A DNA stretch of 64,000 bases from JBMOKT01 sp049323895 (GTDB lineage: Bacteria > Bacillota > Peptococcia > Peptococcales > BICA1-8). Numbering within the stretch: position 1 is the first letter of the stretch; each line of letters opens with the position of its first letter. Under the pieces are notes generated by a model, which was not told where the DNA came from, searched no databases, and worked only from the letters and a program-made list of their open reading frames with translations. Made by a program: the position numbers and the translations under genes. This document shows positions 51,958 to 60,692 of this stretch, piece after piece. Where the stretch lies: positions 62,001 to 126,000 of the forward strand of contig JBMOKT010000031.1 in NCBI GenBank assembly GCA_049323895.1. Direction: 5' to 3'.

Positions 51958-52458
51958 TTAAACCTCTTTAGTTGCTGTTTTGAAACCGGCACCTGCTGTA
52001 ATTATTCCATATACGGCTAAAGCTATTAAAGAATCTATTGAGTGATGCAATGCTGTACCGATGCCAATCACTACCCCGGCTTTATATAGGGTAAAGCCGA
52101 ATGGTAAAACTACCAAAGCTTCACTTAAAGCATGGATAGGTAAGGTAATTGCCAATACCATTTTAAATGAGTATCCTCGTTTTATTAAATATGCACCTAT
52201 TACCGGGAAAATAGCATGCATGGCAGCTCTGGCAGCAATAACGGGACCTAGTTTAATCAAGAAACCGAAAGCTGATCCTGCACCTACCACAAAGGCAGCA
52301 AAAGGGCTTACCATCATGGCAAGCATTACCGGAACATGGGATGCTAAAGTTGCACTAAAAGGGGGGATAGTAACCCCTAAAAAGCCTCCAAAGGCTAAAG
52401 GTATAAGAAGGGCTAAGGCTGTTAATAAAGCTCCTAGAACTAATTCTCTTGCTTTCAT
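51958..52458 (-). CDS. niaX: ECF transporter S component, NiaX-like (niacin)
   Basis: The 166-residue protein has about five to six membrane helices. The N-terminal LVLGALLTALALLIPLAFGG and the TIPPFSATLASHVPVMLAMM segment resemble NiaX niacin-uptake subunits. It would bind niacin and use a shared ECF energising module encoded elsewhere. A consensus promoter and a NiaR-like operator precede it. The gene symbol is given on family resemblance plus that operator. Confidence 0.75.
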   Translation of the reverse strand: MKARELVLGALLTALALLIPLAFGGFLGVTIPPFSATLASHVPVMLAMMVSPFAAFVVGAGSAFGFLIKLGPVIAARAAMHAIFPVIGAYLIKRGYSFKMVLAITLPIHALSEALVVLPFGFTLYKAGVVIGIGTALHHSIDSLIALAVYGIITAGAGFKTATKEV

Positions 52459-52473
52459 TTATCTTTCCTCCTT

Positions 52474-52499
52474 CACTGTCTTTACACCTGTCATGACAG
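52474..52499 (-). promoter_or_regulatory. NiaR-like operator
   Basis: TGTCTTTACACCTGTC lies between promoter and gene and resembles the ACACCTGT-type niacin repressor site as I recall it. It is followed by a perfect palindrome CTGTCATGACAG (52488-52499). Confidence 0.45.
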
Positions 52500-52500
52500 A

Positions 52501-52529
52501 ATTATAGCATGAAGTTTTTCAACGGTCAA
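52501..52529 (-). promoter_or_regulatory. Sigma-A promoter of the NiaX-like gene
   Basis: On the minus strand TTGACC and TATAAT are separated by 17 bases, just upstream of the operator. Confidence 0.75.
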
Positions 52530-52674
52530 AGGGGAGTTTTAGAATTTCACAATTAAATTAGGAATCGAGGTTTATTAAATTTTATTTTGACCTTTTCATT
52601 TTCTATTAAAAATTAGAATGATTAATTAGGTTATGGATATCCAACTAAACCGATAGTTTTTATTTAAATTTTTC

Positions 52675-52703
52675 TTTAAATTATATTAACGGTATATTAT
52701 AAT
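52675..52703 (+). promoter_or_regulatory. Probable promoter of the sulfur operon
   Basis: TTTAAA and TATAAT are separated by 17 bases. The region is very AT-rich, so the call is moderate. The predicted leader is about 120 bases. Confidence 0.45.
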
Positions 52704-52831
52704 TAATTTATATAAGGTAATTAATTCTGAAAAAATTTTGAAGTTAATAAACTAGGAACTGTTGTAAAAATTAAAGACTTATTCGGGGACAATTTAATGA
52801 TGATTGTACAAATAAAGAGGGAGGTTGAAAA

Positions 52832-54079
52832 ATGAAAAAGATTCTTATTTTAGGATCCGGTACTTCTGGAACAATGATGGCTAATCACCTTGAGAAAAAA
52901 ATAAATAAGACTGAATGGTCAATAACTATTATTGACCAACATGAAAAACATTACTATCAACCTGGGTTTCTATTTATTCCTTTTGGAATCTACTCGGAAC
53001 GGGATGTGGTAAAAGAAAAAAATAAATTTCTTCCTAAAGGAGTTGAGTACATCCAGGCTCCTGTAGAATTAATTCAAGCGGAAAAAAACAAAGTAGTATT
53101 AGGTAACCAGAAGATAATTTCTTATGATATATTGATTATCGCAACTGGTTGTGAAATAGTCCCCGAAGAAACAGATGGCTTAAATGATGGATGGAGAGAA
53201 GATATTTTTGACTTTTATACTCTTGAGGGCTCTATTGCCCTAAGGGATAAGTTGAATGATTGGAAGGGAGGAAAGTTAGTAGTTCATTTAAGCGAGATGC
53301 CAATTAAATGTCCTGTTGCTCCACTTGAATTTGTTTTTTTAGCGGACTGGTTCTTTTCCGAAAAGAAAAATATTCGTAAAGATGTTGAGCTTACCTATGT
53401 TACTCCTTTAGATAGCGCTTTTACTAAACCGAAATGTTCCGAGGTCTTAGGTGACCTATTTCCTCAGAAAAATATAAGCTTGATAAATAAGTTTAATGTT
53501 AGCCATGTCGATGCTGAAAGCAAGAAACTGGTATCTTTTGATGATAAAGAGGTATCCTATGATCTTTTAGTAACAGTTCCTATTAATATGGGAAGTAAGC
53601 TGATAGCACGCTCTGATTTAGGTGATGATTTAAACTTTGTACCAACCAATAAACATACCCTTCAATCCAAAGAATATGAAAATATTTTTGTAATTGGTGA
53701 TGCCACTGATATTCCAACTTCAAAGGCCGGTTCAGTTGCCCATTTTGCAGCAGAAATATTAACTGAAAATATTTTAAGCTATATAAATAAGAAACCACTG
53801 ACTGCAATTTTTGATGGACATGCTAATTGTTTTATTGAATCTGGATATAACAAAGCATTCCTAATTGATTTTAATTATGATATTGAACCGGTTGAAGGAA
53901 CATTTCCGCTGCCTGGAGTTGGTCCTTTCTCACTTTTGAAAGAAACCAAAATAAACCACTTGGGGAAAATGGCTTTCAAGCACATGTACTGGAACATATT
54001 GTTAAAGGGTATTCCTATTCCTGCTGTTCCACCCCACATGAAAAAGAGTGGCAAGAAACTTGACCACTTGTTAACGTGA
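52832..54079 (+). CDS. Sulfide:quinone oxidoreductase-like flavoprotein
   Basis: The 415-residue protein has an N-terminal FAD-binding Rossmann motif (ILILGSGTSGTMMANHL), YYQPGFLFIPFG, DILIIATGCEIVP and a second FAD contact NIFVIGDATDIPTSKAGS. The Cys in EMPIKCPVAPLEF matches a conserved SQR Cys. The second redox Cys of SQRs is less certain (candidates in TKPKCSEV and HANCFIES). It would oxidise sulfide or a related thiol and reduce quinone at the membrane. It is the first gene of a unit with DsrC-like and DsrE-like proteins, which carry sulfur. Confidence 0.88.
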   Translation: MKKILILGSGTSGTMMANHLEKKINKTEWSITIIDQHEKHYYQPGFLFIPFGIYSERDVVKEKNKFLPKGVEYIQAPVELIQAEKNKVVLGNQKIISYDILIIATGCEIVPEETDGLNDGWREDIFDFYTLEGSIALRDKLNDWKGGKLVVHLSEMPIKCPVAPLEFVFLADWFFSEKKNIRKDVELTYVTPLDSAFTKPKCSEVLGDLFPQKNISLINKFNVSHVDAESKKLVSFDDKEVSYDLLVTVPINMGSKLIARSDLGDDLNFVPTNKHTLQSKEYENIFVIGDATDIPTSKAGSVAHFAAEILTENILSYINKKPLTAIFDGHANCFIESGYNKAFLIDFNYDIEPVEGTFPLPGVGPFSLLKETKINHLGKMAFKHMYWNILLKGIPIPAVPPHMKKSGKKLDHLLT

Positions 54080-54141
54080 AGTAGCTAATAGTCCATTGAA
54101 TAGATTTATAATTACTCAGATTATTTTGAGGAGGCTTAACT

Positions 54142-54456
54142 ATGGAAAAAGTAATTGCTGGTTATTCCGTAAACGTTACCGAGGAAGGATATTTAACAGA
54201 TATGAATCAATGGAACAAAGACATTGCCATTGAAATAGCAAAAGAAGTTGGAATTAATGAATTAACAGAAGGTCATTGGCGAGTAATTGAATTTTTAAGG
54301 AAGGATTTTGCTGAAACAGAAAAAATGCCGACTACTCGAAGATTAAAGAATGTAGGTAACATTGCTACAAAAGATTTATATGACTTGTTTCCAGATGGAC
54401 CATTGCTAAAAGCTACTAAAATAGCTGGTTTAAGCAAGCCTGTTAGTTGTGTTTAA
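54142..54456 (+). CDS. DsrC/TusE-like sulfur-carrier protein with single C-terminal Cys
   Basis: The 104-residue protein matches DsrC/TusE throughout (GYLTDMNQWNKDIAIEIAKE, LTEGHWRVIEFLRKDF). It ends in KATKIAGLSKPVSCV. The terminal Cys is kept, but the Cys ten residues before it, present in true DsrC, is Thr here. It is therefore a TusE-type one-Cys carrier that can bind sulfur but cannot form the DsrC internal disulfide or trisulfide. It lies between the SQR-like and DsrE-like genes. Confidence 0.92.
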   Translation: MEKVIAGYSVNVTEEGYLTDMNQWNKDIAIEIAKEVGINELTEGHWRVIEFLRKDFAETEKMPTTRRLKNVGNIATKDLYDLFPDGPLLKATKIAGLSKPVSCV

Positions 54457-54472
54457 AAAAGGGGGTTAATAT

Positions 54473-54946
54473 ATGGAGAATAATGAAAAAATAAAAAAAA
54501 TATCGATTATAATCTCTAAGGGGTCTTTAGAGGGAATATATCCAGGATTAATTATGGCTAATGGTGCAAGGATGAAAGGAATTGAAGCTAACGTATTTTT
54601 TACCTTTTTTGGTTTGGATGCCATTACGAAAAATAAAATGAATAATATTAAAGTTGCGACAGTAGGAAATCCTGCTATGGGTATACCTACATTGGTTGGG
54701 TCCGTTCCGGGAATGTCAGCTTTTGCAACTGGTATGATGAAAAAACAGATGGAAAAATTAGACATCCCTCCCATACCTGAATTCATTGAGATGATTCATG
54801 ATGCCGGAGGGGAACTGTATGCCTGCCTAGCTAGTGTAGAGATGTTTAAGCTTAAAAAAGAAGATTTTTGTGACCAAGTAAAAGGAATACTAACGGTAGG
54901 AGATTTTTACGATATTTCAGCTGGTGGACAAATAATATTTACCTAA
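54473..54946 (+). CDS. DsrE-family (DsrE2-like) sulfur-transfer protein
   Basis: The 157-residue protein contains ISKGSLEGIYPGLIMANGAR, VFFTFFGLDAIT and a conserved Cys in GGELYACLASVEMF, as in DsrE2/DsrE-like persulfide carriers. A hydrophobic region at 60-85 may associate with the membrane. It starts 16 bases after the DsrC-like gene. Together with SQR it suggests oxidation of sulfide to a protein-bound persulfide that is passed on to biosynthetic or energy reactions. Confidence 0.88.
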   Translation: MENNEKIKKISIIISKGSLEGIYPGLIMANGARMKGIEANVFFTFFGLDAITKNKMNNIKVATVGNPAMGIPTLVGSVPGMSAFATGMMKKQMEKLDIPPIPEFIEMIHDAGGELYACLASVEMFKLKKEDFCDQVKGILTVGDFYDISAGGQIIFT

Positions 54947-54971
54947 GCGAATAAGTTTTGCATTATCTACT

Positions 54972-55014
54972 AAAACACCTCAATTAAGAAGGAGAATTGA
55001 GGTGTTTTTTACTT
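54972..55014 (+). terminator. Terminator of the sulfur operon
   Basis: AAAACACCTCAATT pairs perfectly with AATTGAGGTGTTTT around a short loop, followed by TT. Confidence 0.93.
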
Positions 55015-55016
55015 AT

Positions 55017-55110
55017 AATAAAGCATAACTTTTTCAAAATAATAAGTATACAAGTGCAGCATCCGCTTCCGCAGTCGCTAAAGGCTCGGCGCAAGCCGTG
55101 TGTTCTAATT
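55017..55110 (+). repeat. Dispersed repeat, copy G
   Basis: This is a full-length but diverged copy (CATAACTTTTTCAAAATAATAAG at the left; CCGCTTCCGCAGTCGCTAAAGG and AAGCCGTGTGTTCTAAT at the right). Confidence 0.85.
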
Positions 55111-55113
55111 AAA

Positions 55114-55154
55114 TTAAGAACTTCTTAAGAATTACATAAACTATATCTTAAGAT
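55114..55154 (+). promoter_or_regulatory. Direct-repeat boxes for an OmpR-type regulator
   Basis: TTAAGAA occurs at 55114-55120 and 55125-55131, an 11-base period. TTAAGAT occurs at 55148-55154. Eleven-base direct repeats are typical OmpR/PhoB-class sites, and these precede the response-regulator gene. Confidence 0.5.
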
Positions 55155-55235
55155 TTAATTGATATCATTACCTTAAAGCTAATGATAAAGGGTGTGATAT
55201 AATTTGAAAAGATTATTTTTTAGAGGTGATTCTTC

Positions 55236-55922
55236 TTGAACATTCTTGTGTGCGATGACGATAAGGAAATTCTGGAAGCCATAACAATTTACCTGAACAA
55301 TGAGGGTTACAAGGTGTTTAAAGCGACAAATGGAATAGAAGCATTACAAGTTCTGGACAAAAATGAAACTCACCTGATTATAATGGATATTATGATGCCT
55401 AAAATGGATGGGTTAAGGGCAACTATGAAAATACGAGAAGAGAATAATATTCCCGTGATAATGCTTTCAGCTAAATCAGAGGACACCGACAAGATAATGG
55501 GTCTGAATATGGGAGCTGATGATTATATGACAAAGCCCTTCAATCCATTGGAATTGATAGCCAGGGTTAAGTCCCAGCTAAGGAGATATACAACATTAGG
55601 AAGTATGGAAACTAACTGCAATATTTATAAATCAGGTGGTCTTGTTATAGATGATGGGAGTAAGGTTATCACTGTCGACGGCGAGGAGGTCAAGCTCACC
55701 CCTGTACAGTATAAACTGCTGTTGCTTTTGACCGCCAATGCGGGGAGGGTGTTTTCTATTGATGAAATATATGAAAAGGTATGGAAGGAAACTGCCTTCC
55801 ACCCTGAAAATACAGTAGCTGTCCATATACGAAAAATAAGAGAAAAAATAGAGATAAATCCTAAAGAGCCAAAATACTTGAAGGTGGTGTGGGGGATTGG
55901 ATATAAAGTGGAAAAGCTTTAG
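55236..55922 (+). CDS. OmpR-family response regulator
   Basis: The 228-residue protein has a receiver domain with the acidic pair CDDD at the N-terminus, phosphoacceptor Asp in IIMDIMMPKMDG (about residue 51) and Lys in DDYMTKPFNP. It is followed by a winged helix (EVKLTPVQYKLLLLLTANAG, HPENTVAVHIRKIREKI). The start is TTG 55236 after AGAGGTGA. It overlaps the sensor kinase by 26 bases. VanR-like in style. Confidence 0.95.
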   Translation: MNILVCDDDKEILEAITIYLNNEGYKVFKATNGIEALQVLDKNETHLIIMDIMMPKMDGLRATMKIREENNIPVIMLSAKSEDTDKIMGLNMGADDYMTKPFNPLELIARVKSQLRRYTTLGSMETNCNIYKSGGLVIDDGSKVITVDGEEVKLTPVQYKLLLLLTANAGRVFSIDEIYEKVWKETAFHPENTVAVHIRKIREKIEINPKEPKYLKVVWGIGYKVEKL

Positions 55923-57981
55923 CCACTCGTTACTAACAAAATTAATTGTATTTGCAATAACTATTCTTTGTTTTACAGTAGTCATAACGGTATTCTTGGA
56001 TATGATGATTTTTTATGATGGAAATTTAGATGCTGCTTTCGAAAAGGACTATTTTTTAAGCAAAGAATATATGAGAGAAAGCAGTGATTTACTTTCAACG
56101 TTAACAACCTTAATTAAGGATTATAAGAGCGAAGAATATATACTTAATGGAGGTAGTATATCTGAAGAGGAAATAGAAAGACAAAAGGATTCCCTTTATA
56201 ATTCATTTACACATGACGAGAATAACTATAATAAATATTATTTCCCTAAGTTATCCCATGAAGAGAATTATAAAAAATTCGAAGAAGTTTATGGAGAAAA
56301 AATTGCCCAAATAAGGGATGATTTAATTAATGAAGATTTGAGAAGGTTTAATTCTTTTGCAAGAAAGTTAGAAAAATATGAAGGCGTTTTATATTATGGG
56401 ACTGACGGAGAGATTATCTTCACTAATACGTCCAATGTCAACAAAGCATATTTTAAATCTTTTCCATCCTATTTAATATTTGATAAAGCAGAAGAAATCG
56501 CATTTCCGGAAGAAATAAAGGAAAATCGCTACTACTACTGGCTTCCTTACAATGATATTTTAGAAAGACCAGATTACTCTGTTTATATTGCTTTTAACAA
56601 AGAGTTTTTAAACCCTCGAATTTATGATTGGGAAAGTAAAAAGTCTGTGATAACCAGAGACTTATATTTAATGATTGCTTTTTTAATTGGGTTTATCGGT
56701 TCATCTGTGTATCTTTTAATAATTATAGGAAGAAAATACATGGGGGATAAAGAGGTTCAATTTATTTTTGCTGACAAGCTTTTTACTGATATTAACCTAA
56801 TAACTTGTTTTATGCTGATAGCCTCATGGTTTGTTTCCATAGATACTCTAGCATTTCGAAGCAAGTTTACCCAAGCTATTTTCCCCATAACCTTTATAAT
56901 AGGTTCTGTTGGTTTAATTCTAGTTTTATCGTTGGTTAAACATATTAAAAATAAGACAATAATAAAACATTCATTGATATATAAAGTATTTTATAAATTA
57001 TTTAATTTTATAAAAGATATTTTTAATAGCGGAAGTGTTGGTGTAAAGGCTGTTGTGATAGTAATACTTTACCCCGCCATAGTTGCTTTAACATTCTTTA
57101 TATTCCCCATTACAATTGGAGTTGCCGTCTGGCTTGTTCTGAAAAAGGTTAAGGAATATAAACTTATAAAAGAAGGGTTACTAAAGGTAAAGGAGGGGGA
57201 ACTGCATTATAAAATAAATGTGCCTGGGGGCGGAGAGTTTGCCCAACTGGCTGCAGATATTAATAGTATAACTGAAGGTTTAAATAAAGCAGTTTCCAAC
57301 GAATTAAAGAGTGAACGGCTTAAAACAGAGTTAATTACTAATGTTTCCCACGATATACGCACACCTTTAACCTCTATTATTACTTATGTGGATTTATTAA
57401 AAAACGAAACAGATCAGGATAAGGTGCAGGGGTATATTGATGTTATCGACCAGAAGGCCCAGAGAATGAAAATACTAACCGATGATTTATTTGAAGCTGC
57501 TAAAGCTACCAGTGGAAATATCCCTGTCAGCTATGCAAGAATAGATATAGTATCTTTAATTTCTCAGGGTCTAGGTGAGCTCAATGATAAAATCCAGGAA
57601 TTGAGCCTTGATTTTAAACACAACTATCCCAAAGAAAAGCTGTATGTCAAGGGAGATGGAAAACTGCTATGGAGGGCTATAGAAAACCTATTGTCAAATA
57701 TATTCAAGTATTCTTTAGAGGGGTCAAGGGTGTATATAGATGTTGAAGATTTAGGGGATCAAGTGCAATTAGTATTTAAAAATATTTCCGCATATGAGTT
57801 GAATATTTCCTCCGAAGAATTAATGGAACGGTTTAAAAGGGGGGATGAGTCTAGAAGCAGTCAAGGCAGCGGGTTAGGTTTATCAATTGCCAAAAGTTTA
57901 ATCAACATACAAAATGGAGATTTTAGTATTCAAATAGATGGCGATTTATTTAAAGCAATTATTACAATGCCAAAGTATTAA
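55897..57981 (+). CDS. Membrane sensor histidine kinase
   Basis: The 694-residue protein has a first membrane helix at about residues 12-35 and a long extracytoplasmic region to about 255 with no recognised sensor fold. Several more helices (258-410) and a HAMP-like linker follow. HisKA has the phospho-His at residue 485 in NVSHDIRTPLTSI. The ATPase domain has an N-box ENLLSNIFKYS and G-box GSGLGLSIAKSL. TTG 55897 is the only plausible start. It is the cognate kinase of the overlapping regulator. UppP downstream hints at envelope or antibiotic sensing. Confidence 0.92.
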   Translation: MDIKWKSFSHSLLTKLIVFAITILCFTVVITVFLDMMIFYDGNLDAAFEKDYFLSKEYMRESSDLLSTLTTLIKDYKSEEYILNGGSISEEEIERQKDSLYNSFTHDENNYNKYYFPKLSHEENYKKFEEVYGEKIAQIRDDLINEDLRRFNSFARKLEKYEGVLYYGTDGEIIFTNTSNVNKAYFKSFPSYLIFDKAEEIAFPEEIKENRYYYWLPYNDILERPDYSVYIAFNKEFLNPRIYDWESKKSVITRDLYLMIAFLIGFIGSSVYLLIIIGRKYMGDKEVQFIFADKLFTDINLITCFMLIASWFVSIDTLAFRSKFTQAIFPITFIIGSVGLILVLSLVKHIKNKTIIKHSLIYKVFYKLFNFIKDIFNSGSVGVKAVVIVILYPAIVALTFFIFPITIGVAVWLVLKKVKEYKLIKEGLLKVKEGELHYKINVPGGGEFAQLAADINSITEGLNKAVSNELKSERLKTELITNVSHDIRTPLTSIITYVDLLKNETDQDKVQGYIDVIDQKAQRMKILTDDLFEAAKATSGNIPVSYARIDIVSLISQGLGELNDKIQELSLDFKHNYPKEKLYVKGDGKLLWRAIENLLSNIFKYSLEGSRVYIDVEDLGDQVQLVFKNISAYELNISSEELMERFKRGDESRSSQGSGLGLSIAKSLINIQNGDFSIQIDGDLFKAIITMPKY

Positions 57982-57998
57982 AAATTGTACTAAGGCTG

Positions 57999-58028
57999 CA
58001 ACCAAGGTCCCCCTTGGTTGTTTTGCTG
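57999..58028 (+). terminator. Terminator of the two-component operon
   Basis: CAACCAAGG pairs with CCTTGGTTG around a short C-rich loop, followed by TTTT. Confidence 0.8.
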
Positions 58029-58069
58029 TTTCTATTATTTAAAGTGTTTATATTGCCGGATTTTATGGT

Positions 58070-58097
58070 TTGCTTAAATAAAGAGTTGGGATATACT
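58070..58097 (+). promoter_or_regulatory. Probable promoter of uppP
   Basis: TTGCTT and TATACT are separated by 16 bases, about 57 bases before the gene. Confidence 0.5.
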
Positions 58098-58154
58098 GTA
58101 AAGGCAGGACATAAAAATGGAAAATAGGCTGCATTAGGAGGAAATATCTTAACA

Positions 58155-59000
58155 ATGGAAACAACATTACTAATAATAAAGTCAATAATATTAGGAATAG
58201 TAGAAGGAATAACTGAATTCCTGCCGGTTTCCTCAACAGGACACCTTGTTATCTTCCAAAACCTGATAGGTTTCAGGGGAGTAAATCCAAATTATGTAGA
58301 AATGTATACCTATGTTATACAGTTAGGTGCAATTCTCGCAGTTGTCATCCTCTACCGAAGGAAAATCATCGACACCCTTGTTAATTTCTTTCCAGTAAGG
58401 GTGGGGTACGAAGATTCAGGTGTTAGGTTTTGGCTAATGATTTTCATAGCCTGCATTCCTGGAGGAGTTTTTGGCATTCTCTTGGATGATTTGGCTGAGC
58501 AGTATTTATTTACACCGGTATCTGTTGCTATTACCTTGTTTTTAGGCGGTATAGGAATGATATATGCTGAAAACAGGTTTAGAAACAATAGCTTGCGAAG
58601 CCGGGGATTATACGTAACTGTCAGGCAGGCAATAATTATAGGCTTGTTTCAGTGTTTAGCAATTATACCGGGCATGTCTCGTTCTGCCTCAACCATAATA
58701 GGGGGATGGGTTTCTGGGTTATCTACAATAGCTTCAGCAGAATTTTCTTTTTTTCTGGCCATACCCGTTATGGTGGGAATGAGCTTTTTAAAAATTTTAA
58801 AAATCGGGGGACTTCATAATCTTACTTCCCAAGAATTAGTTTCCCTAGCAGTTGGCTTTGGAGTATCATTTATTGTTGCCTTAAAAGTTATTGATTCCTT
58901 TATAGCCTATTTAAAGAAAAAACCTATGCGGGTATTTGCAATATATAGAATGATATTTGCGGTCATCGTCTTATCAGCCGGGTTTTTAGGCAAGTTTTAA
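58155..59000 (+). CDS. uppP: Undecaprenyl-diphosphatase
   Basis: The 281-residue protein has about eight membrane helices and BacA/UppP motifs: GIVEGITEFLPVSSTGHLV at the N-terminus and IPGMSRSASTIIGGW in the middle. It regenerates the undecaprenyl phosphate lipid carrier for cell-wall synthesis and can confer bacitracin tolerance. TTAGGAGGAA precedes ATG 58155. It follows the two-component pair but has its own promoter and lies after a terminator. Confidence 0.96.
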   Translation: METTLLIIKSIILGIVEGITEFLPVSSTGHLVIFQNLIGFRGVNPNYVEMYTYVIQLGAILAVVILYRRKIIDTLVNFFPVRVGYEDSGVRFWLMIFIACIPGGVFGILLDDLAEQYLFTPVSVAITLFLGGIGMIYAENRFRNNSLRSRGLYVTVRQAIIIGLFQCLAIIPGMSRSASTIIGGWVSGLSTIASAEFSFFLAIPVMVGMSFLKILKIGGLHNLTSQELVSLAVGFGVSFIVALKVIDSFIAYLKKKPMRVFAIYRMIFAVIVLSAGFLGKF

Positions 59001-59085
59001 TTATTTAAGACAACAATCCCAGCTTAAGGCTTGGATTTGAGGTGCTTTTAGATACTAAAGAAGTAATTAAATGGTGGTGGAATTT

Positions 59086-59403
59086 ATGGGCAAAACAGAT
59101 AAAGACATAAAATTGCTGATTGACTTTATTAAAGTGTATTGCCGGGAAAACCATAAAGGAATTCCTAAGGAAACAATACCTCCCTATAATGTTCCACTTT
59201 GTTCTGATTGTTGGGAGTTGGCCTTATATGCTGAAAAAAGAAGGAAATATTGTCCTAAAATACCCAAACCAGCTTGCAAAAAGTGTGACACTCCCTGTTA
59301 TGCCCCCAAATATAAAGAAAAAATAAGAAAAATAATGAAGTTTTCAGGGATTTATTACATTAAACGGGGCAGGTTGGATTATCTATACCATTATTTAAAA
59401 TAA
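59086..59403 (+). CDS. YgbA-type (nitrous-oxide-stimulated promoter family) protein
   Basis: The 105-residue Cys-rich protein has the family pattern DIKLLIDFIKVYCRENHKG, PLCSDCWELALYAEKRRKYC and KPACKKCDTPCYAPKYKEKI. The conserved Cys set suggests metal or cluster binding. Relatives are induced by nitrosative stress in enterobacteria; the function is unknown. ATG 59086 follows GGTGGTGG; ATG 59071 would add five residues. Confidence 0.82.
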   Translation: MGKTDKDIKLLIDFIKVYCRENHKGIPKETIPPYNVPLCSDCWELALYAEKRRKYCPKIPKPACKKCDTPCYAPKYKEKIRKIMKFSGIYYIKRGRLDYLYHYLK

Positions 59404-59523
59404 AGATATCTAAATTATGCAGATAATTAAAGAAAATACGGCAAAAATAGACAGAACCCTACATAATAGTCGCTTGTTCGAAGAATTTTTCTTAAATAAA
59501 TAGTATAATACAGGTGATATAAA

Positions 59524-59817
59524 ATGATGGGGGGCACTAAAATGCCAAGCAGAGCAATTATAATTATGGGTTTCTTTATTGCCTTAATTGTTGGAGGGGC
59601 AGCGTCGTGGTGGACCAGTAATTCGGGGGTATGGTTTTATTTTTGGGGGGTATTATGGTTTTGTATCTCCTTTACAGCTATTAATCTGGGAATATTTTTA
59701 TTTGGTTCTAAGCTCTTTGAATTTTCCTACCAGGATGAAAACAACCTTATCATACCTATAAGACTAGGTATACTGGTTATTAGCATAATGATACTGTTTA
59801 AGTACATAACTATTTAA
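59524..59817 (+). CDS. Small three-helix membrane protein
   Basis: The 97-residue protein has hydrophobic segments at about 10-28, 35-60 and 75-95 and no recognised motif. AGGTGA lies six bases before ATG 59524. ATG 59542 is an alternative start with a G-rich leader. It forms its own unit, followed by a terminator. Confidence 0.65.
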   Translation: MMGGTKMPSRAIIIMGFFIALIVGGAASWWTSNSGVWFYFWGVLWFCISFTAINLGIFLFGSKLFEFSYQDENNLIIPIRLGILVISIMILFKYITI

Positions 59818-59845
59818 TAACACTACTTTTGGTAGTGTTATTATA
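59816..59845 (+). terminator. Terminator
   Basis: AATAACACTAC pairs with GTAGTGTTATT around TTTTG and overlaps the stop codon of the small membrane protein gene. Confidence 0.75.
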
Positions 59846-59874
59846 ATATTTTACAACCTTAGGGAGGTTGGATT

Positions 59875-60567
59875 GTGCCAAAATATTTATTTTACCTTTT
59901 CGCTATTTTACCAGCCAGCATTAGAAAAAATTTAACCCGTAAATTAGCCAGGTTTTTTTTAGAAAAATATGCAGTTCTAAAAATTAACGGCTTAGATAAT
60001 ATTCCCCAGGGAAATAATGTAATTTTTATTGCCAATCATTTATCAAACGCCGATGGACTTATCCTGCAATATGTTTTAGAAAAATATAAAAATGATATAA
60101 CCTTTCTAGCAGGAGTGAAATTAAAAGACGAACTTTTAACAAACCTTATTCTGGAATTAGTACCCCATATATGCATCCACCCTAATAAACCCGACCGTAA
60201 AGCCATCAGAGAGGCTATTGATGTGCTTAACAAAAAAAAATCCCTTTTTATCTTTCCTGAGGGCACTAGAAGCAGGACCGGAGAATTACTTAAAGGAAGG
60301 TCGGGGGTAGTTTTAATAGCTAAAAATACTGAAGTACCTATAATACCTATTGGAATATGGGGGACAGAAAAACTTTTACCTATTAATACAGAAGGAGCAA
60401 TGAGCAAGGAATGGTTTAATAAAGCCGAAGTACACATGGAGGTAGGAAAACCCTTTAAAGTGCAGGAGCTTGCAGGAGAGGGAGAAACAATAGATTTAAT
60501 GATGAAAAAAATTGCCCAGCTTCTTCCTGAAAGCTATAGAGGGTATTATAAAAAAACATTATCATGA
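59875..60567 (+). CDS. 1-acyl-sn-glycerol-3-phosphate acyltransferase (PlsC family)
   Basis: The 230-residue protein carries the acyltransferase HX4D motif NHLSNADG, FPEGTRSRTGELLKGRSG for substrate binding, and VPIIPIGIWGTEKLLP. It makes phosphatidic acid or acylates a related lipid at the membrane. GTG 59875 follows AGGGAGG. Stand-alone gene. Confidence 0.92.
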   Translation: MPKYLFYLFAILPASIRKNLTRKLARFFLEKYAVLKINGLDNIPQGNNVIFIANHLSNADGLILQYVLEKYKNDITFLAGVKLKDELLTNLILELVPHICIHPNKPDRKAIREAIDVLNKKKSLFIFPEGTRSRTGELLKGRSGVVLIAKNTEVPIIPIGIWGTEKLLPINTEGAMSKEWFNKAEVHMEVGKPFKVQELAGEGETIDLMMKKIAQLLPESYRGYYKKTLS

Positions 60568-60692
60568 AGGTTGTGAATTCATGGTTTGATAGTTTATTAA
60601 ATTACAGGACGTCTATATAATAAAGAATATAATAGGTATTTTAAAATAATTATCTTAGTTGCCGCTAGTACTTATAAAGGGGATTGCATATT

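Noticed and set aside
59418..59504. 28-codon frame before the small three-helix protein
   Set aside because: No ribosome site precedes the ATG and no terminator or motif supports it.
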